Notes under the pieces: generated by a model
Told to the model about the DNA's origin: nothing
Databases searched by the model: none
The model's input: only the letters and a program-made list of their open reading frames with translations
Made by a program: the position numbers and the translations under genes
Assembly (NCBI GenBank): GCA_036123135.1
Contig: JAZADZ010000013.1
Span: 1 to 14,000 of the forward strand
DNA: 14,000 bases
Direction: 5' to 3'
DNA from: GCA-2716065 sp036123135
GTDB lineage: Bacteria > Bacteroidota > Bacteroidia > Flavobacteriales_D > Parvicellaceae
Shown: positions 5,976-13,511 of the stretch, in pieces
How the letters are laid out: the number at the start of each line of letters is the position of its first letter
Position numbering within the stretch: position 1 is the first letter of the stretch

Positions 5976-6646
5976 AAAAAACAGTCATAATTGGAGGTAA
6001 CAGTGGCATAGGTCAAAGTATATCGAGCTTACTTAAAAATGAAAACTGTGTTACCATCAGCAGAAACAGTGCTGTAAATAATTATGAGAACCATCAACAC
6101 TATCAAGTTGATGTTATAAAAGATGAAATTCCTGAAATCAATGATGTTGCTTCCTTAATATACTGTCCAGGCTCAATCAACTTAAAACCTTTTGGATCTC
6201 TAAAAGAAGAAGACTTTTTCAACGACATGCAAATTAATTTTTTTGGTGCTGTACGAACCATTAAGCATTTTTTTAGAGGACTAAAAAGAGAAGAAAATGC
6301 TTCAATTTTACTCTTTAGCACAGTTGCTGTATATCAAGGTATGCCATTTCATGCATCAATTGCATCAGCAAAAGGTGCAATTGAAGGTTTAACTAAATCT
6401 CTTGCCGCAGAATTTGCAGGAAAAATTAGAGTTAATTGTATTGCTCCAACCCTAACAAATACACCACTTGCATCTCCAATACTTAGAAATGATGAGGCCA
6501 TTGAGCGAGCTAATTTAAGACACCCCTCTAAAAGGATTAATAGCGCTGAAGACATAGCCAAAACAGCAGTGTTTCTATTGAAAGACACCAACATCACTGG
6601 ACAAATAATTCGAGTAGACGGAGGTTTATCAACGTTAAAAACATAA
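5972..6646 (+). CDS. Short-chain dehydrogenase/reductase-like protein lacking the catalytic Tyr
   Basis: A 224-residue Rossmann-fold protein of the SDR superfamily. The nucleotide-binding loop GGNSGIG is at residues 8-14, a CPGSI segment replaces the usual NNAG around 65-69, N89 is the structural Asn, S116-T117 occupy the catalytic Ser region, and DGGLS near the C-terminus is typical. The YxxxK motif is altered: K134 is present but the residue four before it is I130 (HASIASAKGA), so the general-acid Tyr is missing although framing around it is intact. It may therefore be a divergent reductase, or a nucleotide- or pterin-binding protein. A sepiapterin-reductase role is tempting from the neighbours but does not fit the lost Tyr. 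It is translationally coupled to the SRPBCC gene and ends 3 bp before the photolyase ATG. Confidence 0.87.
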   Translation: MKKTVIIGGNSGIGQSISSLLKNENCVTISRNSAVNNYENHQHYQVDVIKDEIPEINDVASLIYCPGSINLKPFGSLKEEDFFNDMQINFFGAVRTIKHFFRGLKREENASILLFSTVAVYQGMPFHASIASAKGAIEGLTKSLAAEFAGKIRVNCIAPTLTNTPLASPILRNDEAIERANLRHPSKRINSAEDIAKTAVFLLKDTNITGQIIRVDGGLSTLKT

Positions 6647-6649
6647 CCA

Positions 6650-7930
6650 ATGAATATTTTTTGGTTTAGGAGAGATTTAAGAATCTTTGACAACACTGGG
6701 CTATTCAATTGCTTAAAAGAAAGAAAAGACGTACAACCCATTTTCATATTTGATACCAACATCACTGGTGAACTTGAGACCGATGATCCTAGAATATCAT
6801 TCATTTATGAAAACCTAACATCCATTCATTCCAAACTCCTTTCTTTCTCCTCATCCTTGAAAATTTACGCTGGAGATCCATTAACAATTTTCAAGCAAAT
6901 TCTTAATGAAAATAATGTCGAGTCTGTTTATATCAACAGAGATTACGAACCTTACGCTACAAAGAGAGATGATTCCATCTCCGAATTTCTTTCTAAAAGA
7001 AACGTTGCGTTCAAATCATTTAAGGACCATGTCATTTTTGAAAAAAGTGAAGTGGTAAAGAAAGATGGCCTACCTTACACTGTTTTTACACCTTACAAAA
7101 ATAAATGGTTAGAAAAATATCAAGAATCTAAGATTACAGTAAACGAAAAATTAGAGTCTTCAAATTTCTTACAATCCAATCATAAACTTCCAAAAATTGA
7201 GGCACTAGGTTTTAAAGTAGCTACCATTAAAGTTCCTGAATTCAACATCAATAACGTCCCTGACTACGATCTCACAAGAAATATTCCAAGCCTCGACAGC
7301 ACTTCTAAGATTGGACCTCATCTACGTTTTGGTACTGTTAGCATTAGAAAAATTGTTCAATCAGTAAAAAGTCTGAACTCAGTGTATCTTTCAGAGCTGG
7401 TTTGGAGAGAATTTTTCATTCAAATTCTTCACCATTTTCCCAAAGTAGTAACCGAAAACTTTAGGTCTAAATACAACTCCATTGTTTGGAACAACAACAC
7501 AAAAGACTTTGAAAATTGGTGCAATGGAAAAACTGGCTATCCAATTGTAGATGCTGGAATGAACGAGCTGAACACGACTGGTTTTATGCACAACAGAGTG
7601 CGAATGGTTACAGCAAGTTTCTTATGCAAACATTTACTGATCGATTGGAGGTGGGGCGAAGCGTATTTTGCCAAAAAGCTATTAGATTATGAATTGGCAT
7701 CCAACAATGGAAACTGGCAATGGTGTGCTGGTACTGGTTGTGACTCTTCCCCCTATTTTAGAATTTTCAATCCCTACGAACAAACAAAGAAGTTTGACAA
7801 AGACCTTTCCTATATAAATAAATGGGTTGATAACTTGAACTCCTTCGAATACCCATCTCCTATTGTTGAACACAAATGGGCAAGAAATAGAGCTCTAGAA
7901 GCGTACAAAACAGGATTAGCTAAAAACTAA
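6650..7930 (+). CDS. Class I cryptochrome/photolyase family protein (probable CPD photolyase)
   Basis: A 426-residue light-dependent DNA repair flavoprotein. Residues 1-125 form the alpha/beta antenna domain (FWFRRDLRIFDN); the C-terminal half is the helical FAD domain. By alignment from memory with E. coli PhrB, the Trp triad is complete: W356, W333 and W280 match W382, W359 and W306. N352 matches the Asn facing flavin N5, and E249 and W252 match the lesion-contacting E274 and W277. Strong blocks are TGYPIVDAGMNELNTTGFMHNR (in two parts, 295-316) and ELASNNGNWQW (348-358). These features support active CPD repair over a pure photoreceptor. It is the last gene of the pterin operon, which suggests that the operon may supply a pterin antenna cofactor, an inference. 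It has no iron-sulfur cluster Cys set and is not DASH-like. Confidence 0.93.
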   Translation: MNIFWFRRDLRIFDNTGLFNCLKERKDVQPIFIFDTNITGELETDDPRISFIYENLTSIHSKLLSFSSSLKIYAGDPLTIFKQILNENNVESVYINRDYEPYATKRDDSISEFLSKRNVAFKSFKDHVIFEKSEVVKKDGLPYTVFTPYKNKWLEKYQESKITVNEKLESSNFLQSNHKLPKIEALGFKVATIKVPEFNINNVPDYDLTRNIPSLDSTSKIGPHLRFGTVSIRKIVQSVKSLNSVYLSELVWREFFIQILHHFPKVVTENFRSKYNSIVWNNNTKDFENWCNGKTGYPIVDAGMNELNTTGFMHNRVRMVTASFLCKHLLIDWRWGEAYFAKKLLDYELASNNGNWQWCAGTGCDSSPYFRIFNPYEQTKKFDKDLSYINKWVDNLNSFEYPSPIVEHKWARNRALEAYKTGLAKN

Positions 7931-8003
7931 TTTTAATACGGTTCTAGTTCAACAGCTTTTCACTAAGGAAAGATTTAATTAAATTAGTAAATCAATTTTT
8001 CCC
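7931..8003. other. 73-bp gap between the photolyase and GMC genes
   Basis: No TAnnTTTG promoter element, clear hairpin or conserved RNA is visible here. Transcription may therefore continue from the photolyase operon into the oxidoreductase genes, or start from a promoter I cannot recognise. Confidence 0.5.
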
Positions 8004-9569
8004 TTGGAAAATTACGATTACGACTATATTATTATTGGCAGTGGATTTGGAGGCTCTGTCAGCGCCCTTCGGCTTGCTGAAAAGGGATATAAAGTGCTTG
8101 TCATTGAAAAAGGAAAATGGTACAATAATGAAGATTTCCCAAAATCCAATTGGAATCTTCAAAAATGGCTTTGGGTTCCAAAATTGAGATGGCACGGAAT
8201 TATGAAGATGAGCTTCTTCAAACACATTAGTGTAATCTCTGGAGTTGGAGTTGGAGGAGGATCTCTTGTGTATGCCAATACACTACCAGTTCCAAAAAGA
8301 GAATTTTTTAACTCTGGAAGCTGGCAAAATCTTGAAGATTGGGAAACCGAACTAAAGCCGCATTATGAAACAGCTTTAAAAATGCTTGGAGCCAAAAAAA
8401 CCCCTGTTCTTTTTGATGGTGATTTAGCGCTTAAAGAGCTTGCACAAAATATCGGAAGAGAAGACAAGTTTAGTCCAACTAATGTTGCGGTTTTTTTTGG
8501 AGATCCAAATAAAAAAGTGCCAGATCCTTACTTCGGGGGGAAAGGTCCTGAAAGAACTGGTTGTAATTATTGTGGAGGCTGTATGACTGGATGCAGACAT
8601 GGAGCTAAAAATACATTGGATAAGAATTACTTGTATTTGGCCCAGCAACTTGGTGTAGATATAATTGCTGAGCACGAAGTTTTTGATGTTCTTCCCATCA
8701 ATCAAAACAGCTCTAATGGATACGAAGTTTTTTTCAAATCTAGTACCAAACTGTTTAAAAACAGAAAAAAACTGAGCACCAAGGGCGTAATTTTCTCAGG
8801 AGGAGTTTTGGGCACAGTAAAATTACTGCTTAAACTTCGGAATACTTCTTTACCCAAAATTTCAAATTTAATTGGCGAAGATATACGCACCAACAACGAA
8901 AGCCTTATTAGTATTACACATCTTGGAGATAAAAAGGATTTTTCAAAGGGAGTCGCCATAGGTTCAATATTAGATACCGACAAAGACAGTCATTTAGAAA
9001 TTTGTAGATACTCCTCAGGTTCTGGATTTTGGAAATGGACACATCTTCCTTACACAACAGGAAAAATCCCAATACTTAACGTGTTAAAAATAATCTACAA
9101 CTTTTTTAAAGCACCTCTTACTTACCTTAAACTGTATTTAGTAAAGGATTGGGCTAAAAAAACTGCAACGCTATTGTTTATGCAGACGCTGGAGAGTAAA
9201 ATAAAATTTAAAAAAAATAAAATCGGTGTACTTTCCTCCAGAGTTACAAGTGGAAAAAAACCAAGTGCATACATTCCTAGAGCTTCGGAATTAGCAAAAA
9301 AATATGCTAAAATAGTAGACGGTAGAGCAACTGTTTTTGCTTTAGAACCCCTGGCAGGAATACCATCAACAGCTCATATTCTTGGAGGAGCTGTAATGGG
9401 GGAAAATGCTTCTAAAGGTGTAATTGATAAAAATAATCGCGTATTTGGATACGAAAATATGTTTGTAATTGATGGTGCAATGATTTCTGCAAATCCTGGA
9501 GTTAATCCCTCCCTTTCGATAACTGCAATTGCGGAACGAGCCATGGAAAAAATTCCTACAAAACAATGA
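8004..9569 (+). CDS. GMC-family FAD oxidoreductase, cholesterol-oxidase-like, with four-Cys motif
   Basis: A 521-residue flavoprotein that should oxidise an alcohol such as a sterol. The FAD Rossmann motif GSGFGG (12-17) comes almost at once after the start, then VLVIEKGKWY (31-40), and the GMC loop GVGVGGGSLVYANT (80-93). The C-terminal catalytic area contains H458 (STAHILGG) and N501 (NPGVNPS). Four Cys at 187, 190, 193 and 197 (GCNYCGGCMTGCRHGAKNTL) form a compact CxxCxxCxxxC motif known in cholesterol-oxidase-like bacterial members; it may hold a metal or iron-sulfur cluster, which I cannot verify. The start is TTG at 8004: an in-frame stop at 7980-7982 bounds the frame, no ATG lies between them, and the FAD motif begins right after. 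The stop overlaps the next ATG (ATGA), implying a working pair with the hydroxylase-like membrane protein. Confidence 0.88.
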   Translation: MENYDYDYIIIGSGFGGSVSALRLAEKGYKVLVIEKGKWYNNEDFPKSNWNLQKWLWVPKLRWHGIMKMSFFKHISVISGVGVGGGSLVYANTLPVPKREFFNSGSWQNLEDWETELKPHYETALKMLGAKKTPVLFDGDLALKELAQNIGREDKFSPTNVAVFFGDPNKKVPDPYFGGKGPERTGCNYCGGCMTGCRHGAKNTLDKNYLYLAQQLGVDIIAEHEVFDVLPINQNSSNGYEVFFKSSTKLFKNRKKLSTKGVIFSGGVLGTVKLLLKLRNTSLPKISNLIGEDIRTNNESLISITHLGDKKDFSKGVAIGSILDTDKDSHLEICRYSSGSGFWKWTHLPYTTGKIPILNVLKIIYNFFKAPLTYLKLYLVKDWAKKTATLLFMQTLESKIKFKKNKIGVLSSRVTSGKKPSAYIPRASELAKKYAKIVDGRATVFALEPLAGIPSTAHILGGAVMGENASKGVIDKNNRVFGYENMFVIDGAMISANPGVNPSLSITAIAERAMEKIPTKQ

Positions 9570-10456
9570 GATTTTTTCTTGATTACTTTACGTTTTTTTT
9601 TAGTGCTTCAAAGGATTTTCTCTTTTATGTTTTAAATGAAGTTACTTTCAACGTTAGCCCTTGGTACATCAATTATTTTTGGTGGTTGATTTTTCTTTCA
9701 GTTACTGTTTGGGCTTTAGAAATTATTTTTCCATGGAGAAAAAATCAGCCAATTATTAGAAAAGATTTTTGGATGGATTTGTTTTACATCCTTTTTAATT
9801 TTTACATCTTTAAAATTATAATTTTCATTGGCTTATCTTTGACAATTGAAAGGCTATTTTTGGATTTACTCAACGAACAAAGTCTATTTCTGTTCAATGT
9901 ACAATCACTTCACCCAACACTCCAACTGCTTTTATTTTTTGTTTTAATCGATTTTATCTCTTGGGGGACACACATCCTTCTTCATAAAAACAAATTTCTC
10001 TGGCAATTTCACAAGGTTCATCACTCTGTTGAGCAAATGGGATTTGCAGCACATTTTCGTTTTCACTGGATGGAAACGATTGTTTACACCCCATCAAAAT
10101 ATATAGCTCTTATTGTTCTAGGAAATTTTGAACCAAATCATGCATTTATAGTTTATTACCTAACCATAGCTGTTGGGCACTTAAATCATTCGAACATTAA
10201 TGTGAATTATGGTCCATTAAAATACATATTTAACAATCCAAAAATGCACATTTGGCACCATTCAAAACACCTTCCCAAAAATTTCAAGACTGGAGTTAAT
10301 TTTGCCATTTCATTAAGCATATGGGACTATGTTTTTAAAACAAATTATATCCCTTACGATGGAGGAAACAATCGACTTGGATTTGAAAATATAGCAAACT
10401 TCCCTAAAACCTTTTTGACCCAAATTTCATATGGTTTTAAAAAATCTAAAGATTAA
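9566..10456 (+). CDS. Sterol desaturase / fatty-acid hydroxylase family membrane protein
   Basis: A 296-residue integral membrane di-iron enzyme candidate. Hydrophobic segments run at about 36-55, 70-95 and 118-135, with more after 175. The eight-His-type metal signature is visible: H136-x3-H140 (HILLH), H149-x2-HH (HKVHH, 149-153), H163/H167, H205-x2-H208 (GHLNH), and H228-x2-HH (HIWHH, 228-232). Family members use O2 to hydroxylate or desaturate sterols, fatty acids, carotenoids or alkyl lipids in the inner membrane. The direct partner, a cholesterol-oxidase-like flavoprotein overlapping by 4 bp, suggests consecutive oxidation of one lipid, but the substrate cannot be read from the sequence; Bacteroidota rarely make sterols. 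CapA follows after 17 bp. Confidence 0.9.
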   Translation: MRFFLDYFTFFFSASKDFLFYVLNEVTFNVSPWYINYFWWLIFLSVTVWALEIIFPWRKNQPIIRKDFWMDLFYILFNFYIFKIIIFIGLSLTIERLFLDLLNEQSLFLFNVQSLHPTLQLLLFFVLIDFISWGTHILLHKNKFLWQFHKVHHSVEQMGFAAHFRFHWMETIVYTPSKYIALIVLGNFEPNHAFIVYYLTIAVGHLNHSNINVNYGPLKYIFNNPKMHIWHHSKHLPKNFKTGVNFAISLSIWDYVFKTNYIPYDGGNNRLGFENIANFPKTFLTQISYGFKKSKD

Positions 10457-10473
10457 ATCCTTTATTTTTAGAT

Positions 10474-11613
10474 ATGACAAGTTTTCTCTTCACTCTAGTA
10501 CTATTATTTTCTTGGTTCAATACTACAAATGAAACCGAAAAAAATGAGCTTTCTCTACTGTTCATTGGAGACATAATGGGTCATGGTCCTCAAATTGAGG
10601 GTGCCTTTGTAGATTCTTTACGAATCTATTCCTACGACAATATGTTTTCTAATATTAAAAATGAAGTTTCTGATGCTGACTTTACCATTGCAAATTTAGA
10701 GGTTACTCTTGCTGGGAAGCCCTATCAAGGATATCCAAAATTTAGTTCTCCAGACGCTCTCGCTTTGGCATGTAAAAATAATGGAATAGACGGTTTTGTG
10801 ATGGCAAACAATCACTCTTGTGACAGAGGAGACAAAGGCATAATCCGATCGATTGAGGTTGTAGAAAAATTAAACCTTTTGCATACAGGGACTTTCAAAA
10901 ATATTTCAAATAGAGATAGTCTTAATCTAATGATTCTTGCTAAAAACAACATTAAAGTAGGTGTTCTAAATTACACCTATGGAACCAATGGATTGTCTTT
11001 TGGCGATTCTGTTTTCGTCAATAGGATTGATACAGCACTTATGTCAAAAGATATTGCCTTGGCAAAACAAACTGACATAGATAAATTAATTGTTTTTACG
11101 CATTGGGGTGGTGAATATAAAGAGCAACCCGATAGCTTCCAGCTTAAAACCGCTCAGTTTTTATTCTCTAAAGATGTTGATATTATAATTGGTTCTCACC
11201 CTCATGTCTTGCAGAAAATGATTTACGTGCCAAAGAACGATACACTCAAAAAAACAAAGGAATCTTTCATTGTTTATTCAATGGGGAATTATGTGTCTAA
11301 TCAAAGAGATCGCCGAAAAGATGGTGGCTGTATGGTGAAACTAATTTTACAAAAAGACAGCGAAGAAGTATTCATCAAAGAATGTGGATATCTTCTCACC
11401 TGGGTATATAGAACAAGAAAAGAAGGAAAATACAATTATCAAATTCTTCCCTGCTCAAAATTTGAAAATGATTCGCTATTTTTTGAAAAAAAACAAGATT
11501 TTGAAAAAATGAATGTATTTATTAGCGATTCAAGAAAATTGCTAGGTGAAAATAATCTTTCTGTAAATGAGTACATCTTTAAAGACAATCAATGGATTAT
11601 TTCCTATGAATAG
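10474..11613 (+). CDS. CapA-family metallophosphatase-like protein (PGA_cap)
   Basis: A 379-residue protein of the CapA family, exported to judge from its hydrophobic N-terminus (residues 3-16, signal peptide or anchor). The fold resembles calcineurin-type metallophosphatases: LLFIGDIMGHG (29-38) carries the first metal motif, NLEVTL is at 74-79, MANNHSCDRG at 110-119, FTHWGGEY at 208-215, IIGSHPHVLQ at 238-247, and YSMGNYVSNQ at 268-277. CapA of Bacillus is needed for poly-gamma-glutamate capsule, but this copy has no capB or capC neighbour, so a polyglutamate role is not supported here. A general envelope or polymer-related function is more cautious. It follows the hydroxylase gene by 17 bp and overlaps the next gene by 8 bp. 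Confidence 0.88.
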   Translation: MTSFLFTLVLLFSWFNTTNETEKNELSLLFIGDIMGHGPQIEGAFVDSLRIYSYDNMFSNIKNEVSDADFTIANLEVTLAGKPYQGYPKFSSPDALALACKNNGIDGFVMANNHSCDRGDKGIIRSIEVVEKLNLLHTGTFKNISNRDSLNLMILAKNNIKVGVLNYTYGTNGLSFGDSVFVNRIDTALMSKDIALAKQTDIDKLIVFTHWGGEYKEQPDSFQLKTAQFLFSKDVDIIIGSHPHVLQKMIYVPKNDTLKKTKESFIVYSMGNYVSNQRDRRKDGGCMVKLILQKDSEEVFIKECGYLLTWVYRTRKEGKYNYQILPCSKFENDSLFFEKKQDFEKMNVFISDSRKLLGENNLSVNEYIFKDNQWIISYE

Positions 11614-12583
11614 AAAATATAGCTTTAGCGTAAATAGCTCACTTCTTCTTATTTTTTTCGCCTGCAGTTCGTATTACTCTCAACCATACAAAACTGAAAA
11701 TACAAGGACATCAATTGATTCACCAAATTTATTGATATTGGGAAATGTTCAAGATGCAGGATCTCCCCACATGGGATGTGATAAATTGTGTTGCAAGGAA
11801 CTATTTAAAAACCCTGATAAAACTAGAATGGTGGTATCCATTGGAATTAGTGACCCAATTGCTAACATGTGTTGGATGATTGAAGCAACTCCAGATTTCC
11901 CAAGACAAGCAAAAATTTTAAAGGAACATTGTTCTGGATATGAAAAAGAATATCCAAATGGAATTTTTCTAACTCATGCACACATTGGTCATTATTCAGG
12001 ACTGATGTATTTAGGAAAAGAATCTATGAATTCTTCTGATGTACCTATTTATGCTATGACAAGAATGAAAGGTTTCCTAATTCAAAATGGTCCTTGGAGC
12101 CAATTGGTTCATACAAACAATATTAAAATCTCTAACATAGACCACGATCAAATTCTGAAGCTTTCTGAGAACATTAGCATTCAACCTTTTTTAGTTCCTC
12201 ACCGTGACGAATTTTCAGAAACAGTTGGATACAAGATAATTGGGCCTAATAAATCGGCACTCTTTATTCCTGATATCGACAAATGGAGTAAATGGAATTT
12301 AAATTTAGCTGAAGAGTTAGTTAAGGTAGATTACGCATTTATTGATGGAACCTTCTTTGATAACAAAGAAATCAACAACAGATCAATCTCTGAAATCCCT
12401 CATCCATTTGTTATTGAGACTATGGAATTGTTCAGAAACCATCCTTTAAATGTGAAAAATAAAATCCATTTCATTCACTTGAACCATACCAACCCACTCT
12501 TAGATTCTAACAGTTTACAAACAAAAGAAGTGATTTCAGAGGGATTCAATATTGCCAGGCAATATCAAATTTTCAAGTTGTAA
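11606..12583 (+). CDS. Metallo-beta-lactamase-fold lipoprotein (PqqB-like), HxHxGH variant
   Basis: A 325-residue predicted lipoprotein. The chosen ATG (11606) gives a signal peptide with a lipobox ending IFFAC (Cys20) and an 8-bp overlap with capA; the earlier in-frame ATG at 11567 would place 13 polar residues in front of the signal. The mature part starts like PqqB-related proteins (LGNVQDAGSPHMGC, 45-58), with C58, C62 and C63 close together. The metal motif THAHIGH (123-129) has H124, H126 and H129 but Gly in place of the usual Asp. Other likely ligands are H199 (VPHRDE), D223 (IPDIDKW) and H291/H294 (HLNHTNP). It is presumably a hydrolase at the membrane facing the periplasm; substrate unknown. 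No PQQ synthesis genes are present, so it is not PqqB proper. Confidence 0.85.
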   Translation: MNRKYSFSVNSSLLLIFFACSSYYSQPYKTENTRTSIDSPNLLILGNVQDAGSPHMGCDKLCCKELFKNPDKTRMVVSIGISDPIANMCWMIEATPDFPRQAKILKEHCSGYEKEYPNGIFLTHAHIGHYSGLMYLGKESMNSSDVPIYAMTRMKGFLIQNGPWSQLVHTNNIKISNIDHDQILKLSENISIQPFLVPHRDEFSETVGYKIIGPNKSALFIPDIDKWSKWNLNLAEELVKVDYAFIDGTFFDNKEINNRSISEIPHPFVIETMELFRNHPLNVKNKIHFIHLNHTNPLLDSNSLQTKEVISEGFNIARQYQIFKL

Positions 12584-12662
12584 TCTTTAAAATGTGTTCC
12601 ATTTCTGAAAATTGGTATTTTACTAGTTAAGGAAAAAGTCTACTAAACCAATTTCCATTTAC

Positions 12663-12866
12663 ATGAGAAAAGTAATGTTCTCCATTCTAATCCTAGCAGG
12701 TATTGTATCATCCTGTAAGACTTCAAAATTGTCTTGCTCACAAAACAACAATAAAAGAAGTGCAAATACACTTTATGCAAGAAATAAAAGCAGTAACAAT
12801 AAGTATGTCAATAATTCATTCCTAAAAAAAATAAACCACCAACAAAAAAAATGTACAAAATGGTAA
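12663..12866 (+). CDS. Small Lys/Asn-rich putative lipoprotein
   Basis: A 67-residue product with a convincing lipoprotein signal: MRKVMFSILILAGIVSSC with the lipobox Cys at 18. The mature part, about 49 residues, is rich in Lys, Asn and Ser, with two further Cys, and has no recognisable domain. The clean signal peptide and its own intergenic spaces (79 bp before, 41 bp after) argue that it is real, but composition bias in AT-rich DNA and the short length leave doubt. Function unknown. Confidence 0.55.
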   Translation: MRKVMFSILILAGIVSSCKTSKLSCSQNNNKRSANTLYARNKSSNNKYVNNSFLKKINHQQKKCTKW

Positions 12867-12907
12867 ATTGTGAATTTTAAATTTATGCTATTCAATATTT
12901 TTTAGCC

Positions 12908-13477
12908 ATGAAAAATCTCTTTTTATTTATACTCTTTTTTGTTGGTTTAATAGCAACCACGAAAGCTCAATATAAATTTGAAAAATACAATCCTAAAGAA
13001 GCAACTGTTTCTAAAGAAGAATTTGTTTTATATGAATTAATTAATGCTTACAGAAAAGAAAAAAAGCTTTCGGAAATCAAATTGTCCAAAGCGTTGTGCC
13101 ATGTCGCTAAAGTGCATGCTAAGGATTTAGAGCTTAATTTAAAAAATCTTACCCATGCTTGGTCCACTTGTAAATACAGCAACAATCAATCGAAAACCTA
13201 TGGATGTATGTGGGATAAACCAAAAGAGCTTACCTCATACAACTCAATCGGCTATGAATGTGCACACGGTGGTGAAGGTGGGTATGTAGCCACTGCACCA
13301 ATCGCATTAGATGGTTGGAAATCTAGTACTCCTCATAACAATGTAATCATCAATAAAAAGATTTGGAAAGATGTGGACTGGAAAGCAATTGGAGTAGGAA
13401 TCTATGGAGGGTATGCTACTATTTGGTTTGGAGAACATCTAGACAATGATGGAAGCCCAAAAGTTGCATCTGAATAA
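12908..13477 (+). CDS. Secreted CAP-domain (SCP/PR-1-like) protein
   Basis: A 189-residue exported protein. The signal peptide ends at TTKA (residue 20). The remainder is a CAP domain: the helix EFVLYELINAYRKEKKL (38-54), the motif LSKALCHVAKVHAKDL (59-74), H83 in LTHAWS, E117 in SIGYECAHG, and H143 in TPHNNVI, followed by IGVGIYGGYATIWFGEH (161-177). H83, E117, H143 and E176 sit where the CAP tetrad is expected. Four Cys (64, 88, 100, 118) could form two disulfides. Bacterial CAP proteins are extracellular, with roles mostly undefined. Transcribed separately from the lipoprotein before it or together; YceI follows after 34 bp. Confidence 0.85.
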   Translation: MKNLFLFILFFVGLIATTKAQYKFEKYNPKEATVSKEEFVLYELINAYRKEKKLSEIKLSKALCHVAKVHAKDLELNLKNLTHAWSTCKYSNNQSKTYGCMWDKPKELTSYNSIGYECAHGGEGGYVATAPIALDGWKSSTPHNNVIINKKIWKDVDWKAIGVGIYGGYATIWFGEHLDNDGSPKVASE

Positions 13478-13511
13478 TCAAATAATTACTACTTTTAGAA
13501 AAAAAACACCA

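Noticed and set aside
5972..6646. Calling the SDR-like gene sepiapterin reductase to complete a tetrahydrobiopterin pathway
   Set aside because: The catalytic Tyr of YxxxK is Ile, and no sepiapterin-reductase-specific motif is visible; context alone is not enough.
6587..6768. Repeated string ACCAACATCACTGG in the SDR-like gene and again in the photolyase gene
   Set aside because: Both copies simply encode DTNITG in unrelated proteins at unrelated positions; no flanking similarity, so chance is sufficient.
11567..11605. An earlier ATG at 11567 for the metallo-beta-lactamase-fold protein
   Set aside because: It would put 13 polar residues before a normal lipoprotein signal peptide and enlarge the overlap with capA; 11606 gives a standard signal.
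10474..11613. A poly-gamma-glutamate capsule locus
   Set aside because: Only a CapA-family protein is present; CapB, CapC and CapD/E homologues are absent from the neighbourhood.
11606..12583. PqqB and therefore a PQQ biosynthesis locus
   Set aside because: No pqqA, pqqC, pqqD or pqqE neighbour, and this protein is a lipoprotein; only the fold family is shared.
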